Below the pieces are notes generated by a model, which was not told the origin of the DNA, did no database searches, and saw only the letters and a list, made by a program, of their open reading frames with translations. A program made the translations under genes and the position numbers. DNA of 60,135 nt from JAGXQV01 sp964527565 (GTDB lineage Bacteria > Pseudomonadota > Gammaproteobacteria > Burkholderiales > Sulfuricellaceae): contig CAZGOY010000019.1 in NCBI GenBank assembly GCA_964527565.1, forward strand, positions 1 through 60,135, read 5' to 3'. Positions 16,725 through 26,219 of the stretch are shown piece after piece. How positions within the stretch are numbered: the first letter of the stretch is position 1; each line of letters begins with the position of its first letter.

Positions 16725-17636
16725 TCATAATTTTCTATGAATTATTGGTGTTACATATGAGTAAAGGTTTGAATAAAGCCAAGCATAAACCCGGTCAAAA
16801 TTAACTTTTATTCCTAATTTTGCCAACATGAGTACTATTCTCAGTTTTTGAATAAGCGTAAACGAGTTAGTCAGTTGATAAACATATTTTTTCAAACGAT
16901 AAAATGGGAAAAAAAATTCAATATAATCATTCCTGAACACCTTGTATGCGTTGGAACCTCTACTGATGCCACGTGTGCCAAAAATCACATACCCAACAGA
17001 TGTCCGATTTATCTGTCCCTTGCTGGCAAGATAAAGGTCAATCGCCCAGTCTGACGCAAAGAAGGATTGGCCGACAATTTCACAGCCACGCAACACCTCA
17101 GTTTTTACCAGCGAATAAAATATGCCATGCGAAGCCCAACAGTTATTAAAAAATTGGACAAATCGCTCAAACGGTTCACCATCCAGAGCAAAATTTATCA
17201 GCCTTTGCTGATCCAGGATTCGGTCATCAAACCCGTTCGGGCAAGTGGATGAGACAAATTCTGGATGTTCAGACAGGAACCTGAAGTTGACCTCGATAAA
17301 ATCTGGTGAACGCACATCATCACAAGCCGCCCACAAAAAATACTCCCCACGAGCCTCGTCAAGAACAAACTTGAAATTAAAAGCGGACCCCATATTCCTG
17401 GGTTGACGCACATACCTAATCCGACTGTCCTGTTCCGCGTATTTCCGGCAGATATTTTCTGTTTCATCAGTAGAGGCGTTATCCGAAATAATCAGTTCAA
17501 AATCCGTAACTGTTTGACTGAGCAGTGAGTCCAGCGCATTTTGGATGAATTGCGCGCCGTTGAATACCGGCATGCCGATACTTATTATTGGAACAACCGC
17601 CATATCGGACAGTTGAAGATTCAGATTGCCCTGCAT
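16725..17636 (-). CDS. Glycosyltransferase family 2
   Basis: 303-aa GT-A transferase. The N-terminal half has IGMPVFNGAQFIQNALDSLL, ELIISDNASTDET, RNMGSAFNFK and a metal-binding AACDD (DxD-type) motif. The C-terminal part ends in basic/aromatic segments that may touch the membrane. Start at 17636 is tentative; a second ATG at 17603 begins just before the conserved core and neither has a strong ribosome-binding site. Confidence 0.9.
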   Translation of the reverse strand: MQGNLNLQLSDMAVVPIISIGMPVFNGAQFIQNALDSLLSQTVTDFELIISDNASTDETENICRKYAEQDSRIRYVRQPRNMGSAFNFKFVLDEARGEYFLWAACDDVRSPDFIEVNFRFLSEHPEFVSSTCPNGFDDRILDQQRLINFALDGEPFERFVQFFNNCWASHGIFYSLVKTEVLRGCEIVGQSFFASDWAIDLYLASKGQINRTSVGYVIFGTRGISRGSNAYKVFRNDYIEFFFPFYRLKKYVYQLTNSFTLIQKLRIVLMLAKLGIKVNFDRVYAWLYSNLYSYVTPIIHRKL

Positions 17637-17650
17637 GCGCTCAAACTCAC

Positions 17651-19291
17651 TTAACTCGAACCATGTGGAGTATTTTTCATGTGGTCATAATTCAAACGAA
17701 AGTCACCCGAATCCACAAAGTTATTCATCGTGGCCAGAATTTGTCGATGCCTAGCCTCGGTCAGCTCGCCCAGAAAACTTGCGTAGGCTTGAGAAGTAAG
17801 TTGGCCTGCATAACCTCCAAGTGAAACAAGCATTTTCTGATAGTCCTCAAATAACCAGTTTTCCGTATTACGAACAAATTTCATGTAATAGTATTCGTAC
17901 ACCTCCGCCCTATTTATCTTGAGCGATTGTGTATCAAGGGACCGCAGAATGCCGCCATACTCTTCAACCGACTTTGGGTGCAAATTGAAATTGTATGCGA
18001 TATGCGGATTGCATAGGGACGCATTTACAACCAGCAGCCCCAAGGCTGCATACTCGAATCCTATTGTGCCGTACGTGGTGAGCACACAACCGACACCTTC
18101 CTCAATTAACTGGTGATGTGATGTGGCCGCATCAATCAGCGCAAGCTTTGGATATTTATTCAAAAAGTATTGAATCACCTCAATATTTCCAGGGAGAAAA
18201 TCCGGGTGCGTCTTAACATACCAGTCATAATCGGTCTGATTTGAGACCTGTCCGAGGAAATCGAACCATTCGTAAAAATCGGGAAAAAGATTGTTTCCAT
18301 AACTATGCGGACTATCAAAAAAACAATGTGCCGCCACCAGCACCTTGAATTTTGACGATTTACGCAAAACAGGCTGATTTCGTTTTTGTCCGTATGCCGA
18401 TTTTGTCGAATATCGCATATCAACACCGACCTTACCTGAAAACCTGAGATCAATCCTTTTACGCGCTTCCTGTCTGCCTGCCTCCTGCTCGCGCAATGAA
18501 AGCTTATTGAACATGACAGGAAAATATCTATAGTCCCCGTAGGCAAACAGGTTGTTCCTGCTCATCCTGTATACATGGGATGCATTCGTTTGATATGCGG
18601 GAATTCCCCTTTGAACCGCTATGCGCAACGGTATCGCATTGTTATATACGCAATGGGTTACATTAATCGCCCTGACTTCATGGGTATCAAAGTATTCCTG
18701 CCAAAAAATAAAAATTTCGAGGGAACCACGTAAAAATTGTATGAACTTCCCATCCAGGACATCAATCGTCGGCACCGAATATTTTCTGAGGTAGGTGTCA
18801 TAGATGAGATCGCCAATCCAGACTCCGTCTATTGCAAGATTCTCGACATCTCGCTTGCTTCGCAGCAATGGGTATACTTCATTGAAAAGCCGAGATGCTT
18901 TATCAAGTTGCAACCCGGTAGGATTCACTGAAAAAAAGGATTGAACACCGAATGATAAAAATATTCTTCTTTCATCTGATGGCAACACCACACGAGCAAT
19001 AAACTGTTTTACCCGTTGCGTTAATGGCAGCAGTATCTCGGCATTAAGTGTATACGCAACAATTTTTGCATTAAATTTGTCCCGCAATACATTAGCCAAA
19101 TAGCTGAAGGCGATAATTGAACTGTGCGCGGTATTGTATTCAAACAGAATTTCAGCCGCTCGCGCATTTCCCAAATCAGCCCGCGGCCAAATGCGTTGGT
19201 TATGCCTTATAAAATCCCGTATATTCCTTTCCGGGAAATAAGCCCTGTACAGGCGTAAAAATACGCCCTTAATTTTTCTTGAGTAAATCAC
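17651..19291 (-). CDS. Putative capsule/surface-polysaccharide glycosyltransferase-like protein
   Basis: 546-aa protein without a family I can name with certainty. The C-terminal half resembles GT-B enzymes of capsule synthesis: KFKVLVAAHCFFDSPH, DWYVKTHPDFLPGN, and VGCVLTTYGTIGFEYAALG, the last resembling the donor-site loop of CMP-sugar and capsule transferases. No signal peptide; soluble or peripheral. It sits among glycosyltransferases downstream of the pseudaminic acid genes. A role in transferring a nonulosonic acid is possible but unproven. AT-rich composition. Confidence 0.55.
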   Translation of the reverse strand: MIYSRKIKGVFLRLYRAYFPERNIRDFIRHNQRIWPRADLGNARAAEILFEYNTAHSSIIAFSYLANVLRDKFNAKIVAYTLNAEILLPLTQRVKQFIARVVLPSDERRIFLSFGVQSFFSVNPTGLQLDKASRLFNEVYPLLRSKRDVENLAIDGVWIGDLIYDTYLRKYSVPTIDVLDGKFIQFLRGSLEIFIFWQEYFDTHEVRAINVTHCVYNNAIPLRIAVQRGIPAYQTNASHVYRMSRNNLFAYGDYRYFPVMFNKLSLREQEAGRQEARKRIDLRFSGKVGVDMRYSTKSAYGQKRNQPVLRKSSKFKVLVAAHCFFDSPHSYGNNLFPDFYEWFDFLGQVSNQTDYDWYVKTHPDFLPGNIEVIQYFLNKYPKLALIDAATSHHQLIEEGVGCVLTTYGTIGFEYAALGLLVVNASLCNPHIAYNFNLHPKSVEEYGGILRSLDTQSLKINRAEVYEYYYMKFVRNTENWLFEDYQKMLVSLGGYAGQLTSQAYASFLGELTEARHRQILATMNNFVDSGDFRLNYDHMKNTPHGSS

Positions 19292-19323
19292 AACATTCCA
19301 TTACTTTAAAACGTCAATTCCGC

Positions 19324-20238
19324 TCATTGCAGTTTCAATAAAATTTCTTGCAGGCTTTCAATTTCAGAGTGAGGAAGCGAGCACGCTTTCCCGCCAGGGG
19401 GGATACAGCTAATCACACGCCTCCCAGCCTGCAAGCCGACCACCATGGCCATGCTTTGAAACCCCACCACGACATCACTTTCCATGATGTCATCCAATAA
19501 TGTCTTGCCCCCGCCTACAATAATCGGAAGTCTGTAATGCGTCCTGAGCCAATCATATTTGTGCCGAGGCTCCGATGGATGTGGACGAATGACAATGCGC
19601 CCAATGCCTCGCCCAAACACGTGCAGATTGGAAAATAAATAGTGTAGCGCCTCCTCTTCGGTATAACCCCAGTGACGTTCATTCCCAAAGCCTTTCAGGC
19701 CATGTTCGCGCATTGGCTCGCAAAGGACAAGCACATTTAATTCCGCTTTGCTCCCCACATCGGGCTGTTTGGGAAAAGCGGCAATCTCACGCCTCAAATC
19801 CTCAATATAGGGATTCCCGACCAGAATGATCTCCATTTCAGGAAATACCTGCCGCGCTAAAGTTTCCGCCTGAACATCGCCAACCCAGATTTGGTCTGGC
19901 AGTGAAATTTCTTTGCCACGAATAAAGCGCTCGCGGTAATTGCCCCAGTGATCGAGAAAAGCGACAGACCGCTTGCCATTTTCTCTGGCCAATTTGATTG
20001 CCTGCCACTCCAAGTCGGACTGCCAGCTTGAACCACACAATAACCAACTGGACATCGAAATTGCCAGATGCAACGGCACCACGTCAATCGGGCCAAGCTT
20101 TCGTTCAAAAATGCTTACTGCCGGCCCTGCCAGGCAGCAGTTGCACTTGGCGCCGGCCCGCGCAATATAACTGGACACGACCTCAGCACCGCCGGCATCG
20201 TGTGAAACAACAGCAACGGACATGTTCGGCTCAAGCAT
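19324..20238 (-). CDS. Uncharacterised NDP-sugar/glycosyltransferase-like protein of a glycan locus
   Basis: 304-aa protein. It starts with SVAVVSHDAGGAEVVSSYI, a Rossmann-like opening; later it has FLDHWGNYRERF, DQIWVGDVQAETLA, and RIVIRPHPSEPRHKY, motifs that recall GT-B sugar transferases or UDP-sugar 2-epimerase folds. Start at 20238 overlaps the GNAT stop by 8 nt (ATGCTTGA); an internal ATG at 20223 is an alternative. Function unknown; location between the sugar N-acetyltransferase and the 546-aa protein suggests glycan assembly. Confidence 0.6.
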   Translation of the reverse strand: MLEPNMSVAVVSHDAGGAEVVSSYIARAGAKCNCCLAGPAVSIFERKLGPIDVVPLHLAISMSSWLLCGSSWQSDLEWQAIKLARENGKRSVAFLDHWGNYRERFIRGKEISLPDQIWVGDVQAETLARQVFPEMEIILVGNPYIEDLRREIAAFPKQPDVGSKAELNVLVLCEPMREHGLKGFGNERHWGYTEEEALHYLFSNLHVFGRGIGRIVIRPHPSEPRHKYDWLRTHYRLPIIVGGGKTLLDDIMESDVVVGFQSMAMVVGLQAGRRVISCIPPGGKACSLPHSEIESLQEILLKLQ

Positions 20239-20770
20239 CGCGAAATTTTGCAAAATAAAGTACATCTTGGGGGAGACCCTCTACGATTTCTTGTGCTTTC
20301 CTCACCCCTTCGAGCCGCATTCCCGTGCGCTCCATAATCCGTACCATAGCCATATTGCAGGCAAGCGTCCCCCCTGTCAGCTTCCGAATAGTAGATTGGG
20401 AAAGTAACCAACTGGTCAAGGAATTCCACGCATCCAGCCCAAAGCCCCTCCCCCATACGGATTTGTCTCCGATCATAAGGCCCACGTCTACCGTGCCATG
20501 GTGCGTAGAGACATATGCGGTCATCGTGCCAATCGCGCGACCTGTATCGAGACGACGGATGCTCAGGAACAAATTGTCACCCCCTGAAAAACCACTTAAA
20601 TATCGCAGGCAGCTAACTCTATCGTGTTTTACCAAGCGTTGATTACTAAAACGAACAACAGCCGGGTCATTTAACCAACCAATATAGTCGTCAGTAATAT
20701 CATCCCGGCAAAAAGGTCTCAATAAAACCATTGCCCCTTGAATTCCAAGGGTCGGCGGGTCAATACTCAT
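20231..20770 (-). CDS. GNAT-family N-acetyltransferase
   Basis: 179-aa acetyltransferase of the RimJ/RimL-like type: LRPFCRDDITDDYIGWLND at the N-terminus, VGLMIGDKSVWGRGFGLDAW as acetyl-CoA loop, and NMAMVRIMERTGMRLEG at the C-terminal end. It follows a DegT-type aminotransferase with an 11-nt overlap, so the likely substrate is the amino sugar made by that enzyme. Confidence 0.85.
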   Translation of the reverse strand: MSIDPPTLGIQGAMVLLRPFCRDDITDDYIGWLNDPAVVRFSNQRLVKHDRVSCLRYLSGFSGGDNLFLSIRRLDTGRAIGTMTAYVSTHHGTVDVGLMIGDKSVWGRGFGLDAWNSLTSWLLSQSTIRKLTGGTLACNMAMVRIMERTGMRLEGVRKAQEIVEGLPQDVLYFAKFRDA

Positions 20771-22055
20771 GCGATTTCAGTGTGTCGAGATGAGCCCATA
20801 CCTTCTTGAAGGCTGTCGCAACCAAGGCTATGTCGCAATCCGTGTACTCGTACGTGCAAATTCCCAGCCCAAGAAAGCTGGAGTCGTTGAGATTTTCCGC
20901 CACGGGGCATATTCCCTTCCGATAATCGATGTCGCGCCGACATATCCCTGATGACCAAGGAAATCCTTTGGAGCCATAAGCGACCTTCTGTTGGTACATG
21001 GGTAGAAGGTGCAAATTCTGGTATTTATTGCTTACTGGCACCCCTTCCGCCTGCAATGCCGCATGAATTCTATCGCGGCTGACACCTAACGCATTCTCAT
21101 CCACAACGATGGGATAAACATAGTAAGCATGAGTACAGCCTTCCTTGACCACTGGAAGCCCCAAACCAGGGAGGCCACTTAATCCGGCAGTCAGCCGATC
21201 AGCAACATGCTGTCTTGAGTGCACCAACTCTTTCAGCTTTTTTAGCTGTTCTATGCCGATAGCACACTCGATCTCCCCCAGGCGAAAATTGTAGCCGATC
21301 ATGTTGGTGATATTGGTCTCCCCCTTGTCACCAACCACAGCTTCCGCGTGGTTACGTATCAGGCGCATGCGCTCAGCAATTTCATCGCTATCGGTTACCA
21401 GAATACCGCCCTCACCCGTATGGATATGCTTGTGATAATTCAAGCTATAACAACCGACATCAGCAAGCGTCCCAGCGTACTTCCCCCGATAGAGGGCGCC
21501 CGGTGCTTGCGCAGCATCCGAAATGACCTTAAGGCCATGTTTGGCGGCAATCGCCATCAAAGATTCCATGTCGGCGGAATGACCAAAAATATCGATGGCC
21601 ATAATTGCTTTAGTCTGGGGAGTTATATTGGCTTCAACAGATTTTGGATCGATATTGAACGTTTGACTTTCAATATCTGCAAACACGGGAATAGCGTTCC
21701 AGTGAAGGATTGCGGTAGCGCTCGCACTCATTGTCCATGGGCTGACGATCACCTCGTCACCCGGTTCAATACCGATAGCCCCCACAGCAGCAATCAGCCC
21801 GGATGTTGCCGAATTAACCGTTACTGCATGCCTTACGCCGAAGAAAGCTTCGCAAGCGCGCTCAAACTCCCGAACTTTTGGCCCCCCATAAAAATCCTCG
21901 TGCCAAGCGCCAAGGAACTGGGAAAGCACACCTGATTCAACCACTGACTTTGCCGCTTCAACCTCTTCCTTGCCGATGGGATTATAGCGTTTGAATAGCT
22001 CGGTGATGGTTTTGGGGCCACCATGTAGTGCCAGTTTTTCCGTGGTCATTATCAT
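20760..22055 (-). CDS. DegT/DnrJ/EryC1/StrS-type sugar aminotransferase
   Basis: 431-aa PLP-dependent enzyme that would aminate a keto-sugar nucleotide. Landmarks are AVTVNSATSGLIAAVGAIGI, DEVIVSPWTMSASATAI, the PLP-contacting VISDAAQAPG, and the Schiff-base Lys in SLNYHKHIHTGEGG. It starts on the stop of the Gfo/Idh gene (ATGA overlap); an ATG two codons in (22049) is equally possible. With the Gfo/Idh oxidoreductase and GNAT it forms an oxidise-aminate-acetylate set, as in 3-acetamido sugar synthesis. Confidence 0.88.
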   Translation of the reverse strand: MIMTTEKLALHGGPKTITELFKRYNPIGKEEVEAAKSVVESGVLSQFLGAWHEDFYGGPKVREFERACEAFFGVRHAVTVNSATSGLIAAVGAIGIEPGDEVIVSPWTMSASATAILHWNAIPVFADIESQTFNIDPKSVEANITPQTKAIMAIDIFGHSADMESLMAIAAKHGLKVISDAAQAPGALYRGKYAGTLADVGCYSLNYHKHIHTGEGGILVTDSDEIAERMRLIRNHAEAVVGDKGETNITNMIGYNFRLGEIECAIGIEQLKKLKELVHSRQHVADRLTAGLSGLPGLGLPVVKEGCTHAYYVYPIVVDENALGVSRDRIHAALQAEGVPVSNKYQNLHLLPMYQQKVAYGSKGFPWSSGICRRDIDYRKGICPVAENLNDSSFLGLGICTYEYTDCDIALVATAFKKVWAHLDTLKSHEY

Positions 22056-23017
22056 CTCTGGTTAATTATTTGCTGCATTGCTTCAAGGGTGACCAGCGCT
22101 TGCCGCCCCGTACACAAGCTATGCGGCTTGTCGGCAAGCGCGTCCGCGAGTTGGTCTGCGACATGGTGCTGATAACGGTTCATGCCGTTGGCAATCATTT
22201 CGGGAACCTCCTGTAATATCGTGTAGCCAGAAAAGACTGGATCGGAATACGTTGATTGCCAAGCAATATATTTTCCGCCCTGTTCATACCTTAAACGACC
22301 CGAAGAACTGAGCAGTTCTATCGTATAGTGTGAGAAGGCTTCCTCCCACGCTGCCTGAAAAACCACTTTGCCACGCTCAAACTCGACCTGCACATCCGGC
22401 TCTGGATCTTGATTATCCCAAAGGCGCCCAGAGTCCAGCACCTTGGCCTTCACAAATGCGCCAAGCCAAAACTCAAGCAGGTTGAAAAAATGCGAGCCAT
22501 TGTGCAAAAAACCTTTGGAATACCAAGCGATGCCTTTGATTGGCGCTGCCATTGCAGATGATTCAATACGTCTTTTTACTTCTATCGCGCCAGGATCCGC
22601 CCTGCGCATATAATTAACGAAGAGCTTGACCCCTGCGCTTTCGCAGGCCTCAACCATCTGGCGCGCCTCAGCCAAGTCATAGGCTAACGGTTTTTCACAT
22701 AGGATTGCTTTAGGTTTTGCATATGACAGCACTGTGTTAAGCACCTCGCTGTGTTCCGCTGTTGGTGACGCTATCACGACAATGCTGGCTACTTTCGCTT
22801 TCAGCGCACTTTCCGTATCGGAAAAAGAAGGCTGTTCATAATGGCTCTCGAAAAGGGAGCGCCGTGTTGCCGAAGGGTCCACCGCACCCAATAACTCAAA
22901 TGCAGGATGAAGCGAGAAAGCTCGCGCATGGCTATACACAGCATTTTCCGGATCAAGTGCAAGATCGTAGCCCATCCCGATTTGGCCGAGCCCAATGATG
23001 ATGCACTCCTCAGGCAT
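22052..23017 (-). CDS. Gfo/Idh/MocA-family oxidoreductase
   Basis: 321-aa NAD(P)-dependent dehydrogenase. Rossmann loop IIGLGQIGMGYD lies at the N-terminus and the family EKP motif occurs in ILCEKPLAYDLAEA. The C-terminal alpha/beta domain is complete. ATG at 23017 starts directly before the Rossmann strand; the longer frame from 23041 adds eight unlikely residues. Probably oxidises a sugar nucleotide for the DegT aminotransferase that follows. Confidence 0.87.
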   Translation of the reverse strand: MPEECIIIGLGQIGMGYDLALDPENAVYSHARAFSLHPAFELLGAVDPSATRRSLFESHYEQPSFSDTESALKAKVASIVVIASPTAEHSEVLNTVLSYAKPKAILCEKPLAYDLAEARQMVEACESAGVKLFVNYMRRADPGAIEVKRRIESSAMAAPIKGIAWYSKGFLHNGSHFFNLLEFWLGAFVKAKVLDSGRLWDNQDPEPDVQVEFERGKVVFQAAWEEAFSHYTIELLSSSGRLRYEQGGKYIAWQSTYSDPVFSGYTILQEVPEMIANGMNRYQHHVADQLADALADKPHSLCTGRQALVTLEAMQQIINQR

Positions 23018-23103
23018 GCAAAAGCCTCTGATAGGATGCAACTAAAACCAACATTGATACAGTTGAAAAATGAATTATTTTCATATCCAGATTATCCATC
23101 TGA

Positions 23104-24153
23104 TTAACCGATTAAATCCCACTTCAATGCTGATCCCCGTGCCACATCCTCTTTCACGACCTTGCCCAGCACCACTTCAAGATACTTCGTTGGCAACCCC
23201 AATCCTGGCCGGATTGCACGCAGATTTTCGCGAGTGAGCCTGTCTCCGGCTTTAAGGTTTTGCACCACATATAACGAGCGGCGGAATTGGATAGATTTTT
23301 TCTCAGTCTCAGTGGGACCATAGCTCACCTGACCAAACGACTGCCACGCACGCTCTGTTTCAATCACCAGTTGCGCCATCTCAACTGGTTCCATGGAGAA
23401 AGCGCTATCCACGCCGCCATCTGCGCGGTTGAGGGTAAAGTGCTTCTCGATGACGGTAGCGCCTAATGCCACGCTGGCCACTGACACACCAATGCCCATG
23501 GTATGGTCGGACAACCCCACTTCACAGCCAAACAGTTCGCGCATGTGAGGGATGGTCAAAATGTTAGTGTTTTCGGCGGTGGCCGGATAGCTGCTGGTAC
23601 ACTTGAGCAGGATTAAATCCTTGCAACCCGCCTCACGCGCCGCACGGACTGTTTCATCCAACTCAGCCACGGTGGCCATGCCGGTGGAGATAATCAGCGG
23701 TTTACCTGTGGCGGCGACGCGACGGATCAGCGGTAAATCGGTGTTTTCAAATGACGCGATCTTGTAGCACGGGACATCCAGGCTTTCCAACAGATCGACC
23801 GCTGTGTCATCGAACGGGGTGCTGAAGGCGATGATGCCAAGTTCACGCGCTCTATCAAAAATCGGCTGGTGCCATTCCCATGGCGTGTAGGCCTTGCCAT
23901 AAAGTTTATAGAGGGATTCACCCGCCCACAGGCTCTTTGGGTCACTGATATAAAACTCACGCTCATCCATATCTAATGTCATGGTGTCGGGCGTGTAGGT
24001 CTGTATCTTCAGGGCATGCGCTCCAGCCATCGCGGCTGCCTCGACGATTTTCAATGCGCGCTGCAGCGACTGATTATGATTGCCGGACATCTCGGCAATG
24101 ATGAAGGGAGCCTGATTCTGGCCAATTGACCAATTACCTATTTTTACAGTCAC
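23104..24153 (-). CDS. pseI: Pseudaminic acid synthase
   Basis: 349-aa NeuB-family enzyme that condenses 2,4-diacetamido-trideoxy-L-altrose with phosphoenolpyruvate to give pseudaminic acid. The TIM-barrel begins with FIIAEMSGNHNQSL and has LKIQTYTPDTMT, FSTPFDD and LKCTSSYPA; a SAF (antifreeze-like) domain closes the C-terminus (LKAGDRLTRENLRAIRPG). The PseI assignment over NeuB or LegI rests on the pseG and pseH genes directly upstream. Confidence 0.94.
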   Translation of the reverse strand: MTVKIGNWSIGQNQAPFIIAEMSGNHNQSLQRALKIVEAAAMAGAHALKIQTYTPDTMTLDMDEREFYISDPKSLWAGESLYKLYGKAYTPWEWHQPIFDRARELGIIAFSTPFDDTAVDLLESLDVPCYKIASFENTDLPLIRRVAATGKPLIISTGMATVAELDETVRAAREAGCKDLILLKCTSSYPATAENTNILTIPHMRELFGCEVGLSDHTMGIGVSVASVALGATVIEKHFTLNRADGGVDSAFSMEPVEMAQLVIETERAWQSFGQVSYGPTETEKKSIQFRRSLYVVQNLKAGDRLTRENLRAIRPGLGLPTKYLEVVLGKVVKEDVARGSALKWDLIG

Positions 24154-24155
24154 TC

Positions 24156-24716
24156 TTAAACCCCATTCTTTCCAAAGCAGCGAGCTTTGAAAGTTTCACG
24201 ATCTTCAGGCCACATTGCGCCAAATTTCGCTAGACACACAATATCCTCATATTTGCCGCTTTTCGAATAATGCTCAATAAATTTTCCCTCATGAGCAAAT
24301 CCGAATTTCTCATGTAGCCTTATTACACCTGTGTTAAATGTAAATACTTCACAGCACAATTTCCTAATTTTAAGAGTTAAAAACGCGTAATCAAGTGCAA
24401 AAAATTCCATTGCCGAACCAGCCCCGCGCGGCACGTCAGTTTCACCTAAATAGAATGCCCAAGAACAACGTTCATGTTGAGAATTAATGTTTGTGAAAGA
24501 AATGAAGCCAATTGGTCTTTCTTCATGCAAGAAAAGCAAATATGATGCTGACGTATCAACTAAAGCGTGGCTGTACCAAGTGTCATGCTCCTGTTGAGAA
24601 ATGACATGATCGCTATACATATTGCAACGAACTCTCTCAGAGTTTCGCCATTGCAGGATGACATCCTTGTCATCCGATTTAATGGAACGTATTGAGTAGC
24701 TTCCATAATTAGTCAT
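24156..24716 (-). CDS. pseH: PseH-type N-acetyltransferase
   Basis: 186-aa GNAT enzyme expected to acetylate the 4-amino group of the altrosamine intermediate in pseudaminic acid synthesis. Features: DKDVILQWRNSERVRCNMYSD near the N-terminus, WAFYLGETDVPRGAGSAMEF as acetyl-CoA loop, and FTFNTGVIRLHEKFGFAHEG. Its ATG overlaps the pseG stop by 8 nt and pseI follows after two bases. AT-rich. Confidence 0.9.
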   Translation of the reverse strand: MTNYGSYSIRSIKSDDKDVILQWRNSERVRCNMYSDHVISQQEHDTWYSHALVDTSASYLLFLHEERPIGFISFTNINSQHERCSWAFYLGETDVPRGAGSAMEFFALDYAFLTLKIRKLCCEVFTFNTGVIRLHEKFGFAHEGKFIEHYSKSGKYEDIVCLAKFGAMWPEDRETFKARCFGKNGV

Positions 24717-25791
24717 TGTGGCTTACCAGAAATTCCACGACGACATTTCGTTTAGGAAATGTCACTAGTTTCAAAGATGTTTTTGATAGCTCAAAGCGCA
24801 TTCTTTCATCAGCAATTATTTTGCCAATCGTACTGACTAATGTTGTGATGCTTACTTGCCTAGCATCACCAAGATTGATAAGCACTCCAGCCGCATCTAA
24901 ATCCTTGGCCGCTTTGCTTTGATTTTCGGCAAGCACTAAAATGATCGAAGGCAAGCCCATCGTACAACGCTCCAAAGTCGCCGAGCCCCCCGCGCCAATT
25001 GCCAAGTCGGCCGCTGCCATCAACTCTGCCATATTGTTGGTTTCTACATGGCAAATAAATCCATGCTGTGCGCAGGCAACTTTAATTTGCTCACGATAAG
25101 GATGCTGTGCGCCTATCACCACATCGACATAAAGACCAGGAATGTCAATCTCAGACAGAGCCTCAATTGCACGACCTGTGTAGTTATCGGCATCTACGCC
25201 ACCGAAGAATACCAATATGCGTTTGACTGGGCCGCTACGCGGCTTGACTTGTTCATGCATCTGCCGGAATTCATCGCGCAACAGCGCGTAACGTGGCCCT
25301 AATAACAATTGGCAGTGCACTGGCACCTTACCGATATAACGCGCATCCATATCCGCGTAAAGATTTTGGTCCAATAATAGATCACAATCATGCTGACGAT
25401 CAGCGATGTCGTCGATAACCAGAATGTTTTTGGCTGTTTGGCGAAGCATCGATTCCCAACGCAAATCCAGCGCGTAGTGATCAACGATGAGCCAATCCCA
25501 TAACTCATCCGATAGTGCCTGAATGGAATCAGTTGCGTCCTGTACCTGACTGACGCCCAACCAGGGGGCATGAGCAAGCTCATCAAATGCCAAATCATTT
25601 TGAACGCTATCAAGCAGTGCAAACTCATGACCTCTTGCCGCCAGCATGGCGCGCAGATGCTCCGGCAAATAACGGCTGACAAAGCGAATCCGCACCCCAG
25701 GCTTTTTCAGCGTATCTGCCAAGGTCAAGCAGCGCATGAAATGGCCCGTGCCCATGAGGGTGGATGCATCGACGCGGAAAAAGACCTTCAT
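24709..25791 (-). CDS. pseG: UDP-2,4-diacetamido-2,4,6-trideoxy-L-altropyranose hydrolase
   Basis: 360-aa GT-B-fold hydrolase that removes UDP before condensation by PseI. RVDASTLMGTGHFMRCLTLA is the family N-terminal signature; IVDHYALD carries the conserved His/Asp pair and GAGGSATLERCTMGLPSI binds the nucleotide. Start at 25791 matches the conserved MKVFFRVDAS opening; the longer frame would add ten non-conserved residues. Separated from pseF by a toxin-antitoxin pair and an Rpn-type gene. Confidence 0.93.
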   Translation of the reverse strand: MKVFFRVDASTLMGTGHFMRCLTLADTLKKPGVRIRFVSRYLPEHLRAMLAARGHEFALLDSVQNDLAFDELAHAPWLGVSQVQDATDSIQALSDELWDWLIVDHYALDLRWESMLRQTAKNILVIDDIADRQHDCDLLLDQNLYADMDARYIGKVPVHCQLLLGPRYALLRDEFRQMHEQVKPRSGPVKRILVFFGGVDADNYTGRAIEALSEIDIPGLYVDVVIGAQHPYREQIKVACAQHGFICHVETNNMAELMAAADLAIGAGGSATLERCTMGLPSIILVLAENQSKAAKDLDAAGVLINLGDARQVSITTLVSTIGKIIADERMRFELSKTSLKLVTFPKRNVVVEFLVSHND

Positions 25792-25817
25792 TCGATTCGT
25801 TGTTTGCAAGGACGCGG

Positions 25818-26219
25818 TCAAGCAAATGGGTTGATTATGCTCAAGCGGCCTTCAATCACTTGGCGGTTCTGCATGTCTTCAGAGTAAAGGGTGTCGCAAC
25901 CCGCTTCCAGCGCGGTGGCGACAATAAGGCTGTCATACCAGGAAAGGCCATATCGTTCACGAATATTGAGGGCGGTATGGATGGTGACCAACGATATGAT
26001 TTCCACTCGGCACATTACCTCAAGCGAGGTAATGAGCTTGCGGATTTCCGACATTGAGAGTGCCAGCCGCCTGGATGCCACGTTGGCAGTTTCAGAAAGT
26101 ACTTGTGTGGAGATGGATGGTGAACCAACGAACAATGGGGCGGCGAGATGTGCTTTGGTGGAAGCTTGGCCGAGCGCATAAATAACGATATTGGTGTCAA
26201 TGAATATCTTACCTGGCAT
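25818..26219 (-). CDS. vapC: PIN-domain toxin (VapC-like)
   Basis: Predicted ribonuclease of 133 aa. Acidic residues of the PIN active site are visible in FIDTNIVIYAL at the N-terminus and in WYDSLIVATALEAGCDTLYSEDMQ at the C-terminal side. The start lies inside the antitoxin gene end (ATGCCAATGCCAGG); ATG at 26219 or 26225 are both possible. The pair is inserted within the pseudaminic acid operon and reads in the same direction. Confidence 0.88.
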   Translation of the reverse strand: MPGKIFIDTNIVIYALGQASTKAHLAAPLFVGSPSISTQVLSETANVASRRLALSMSEIRKLITSLEVMCRVEIISLVTIHTALNIRERYGLSWYDSLIVATALEAGCDTLYSEDMQNRQVIEGRLSIINPFA

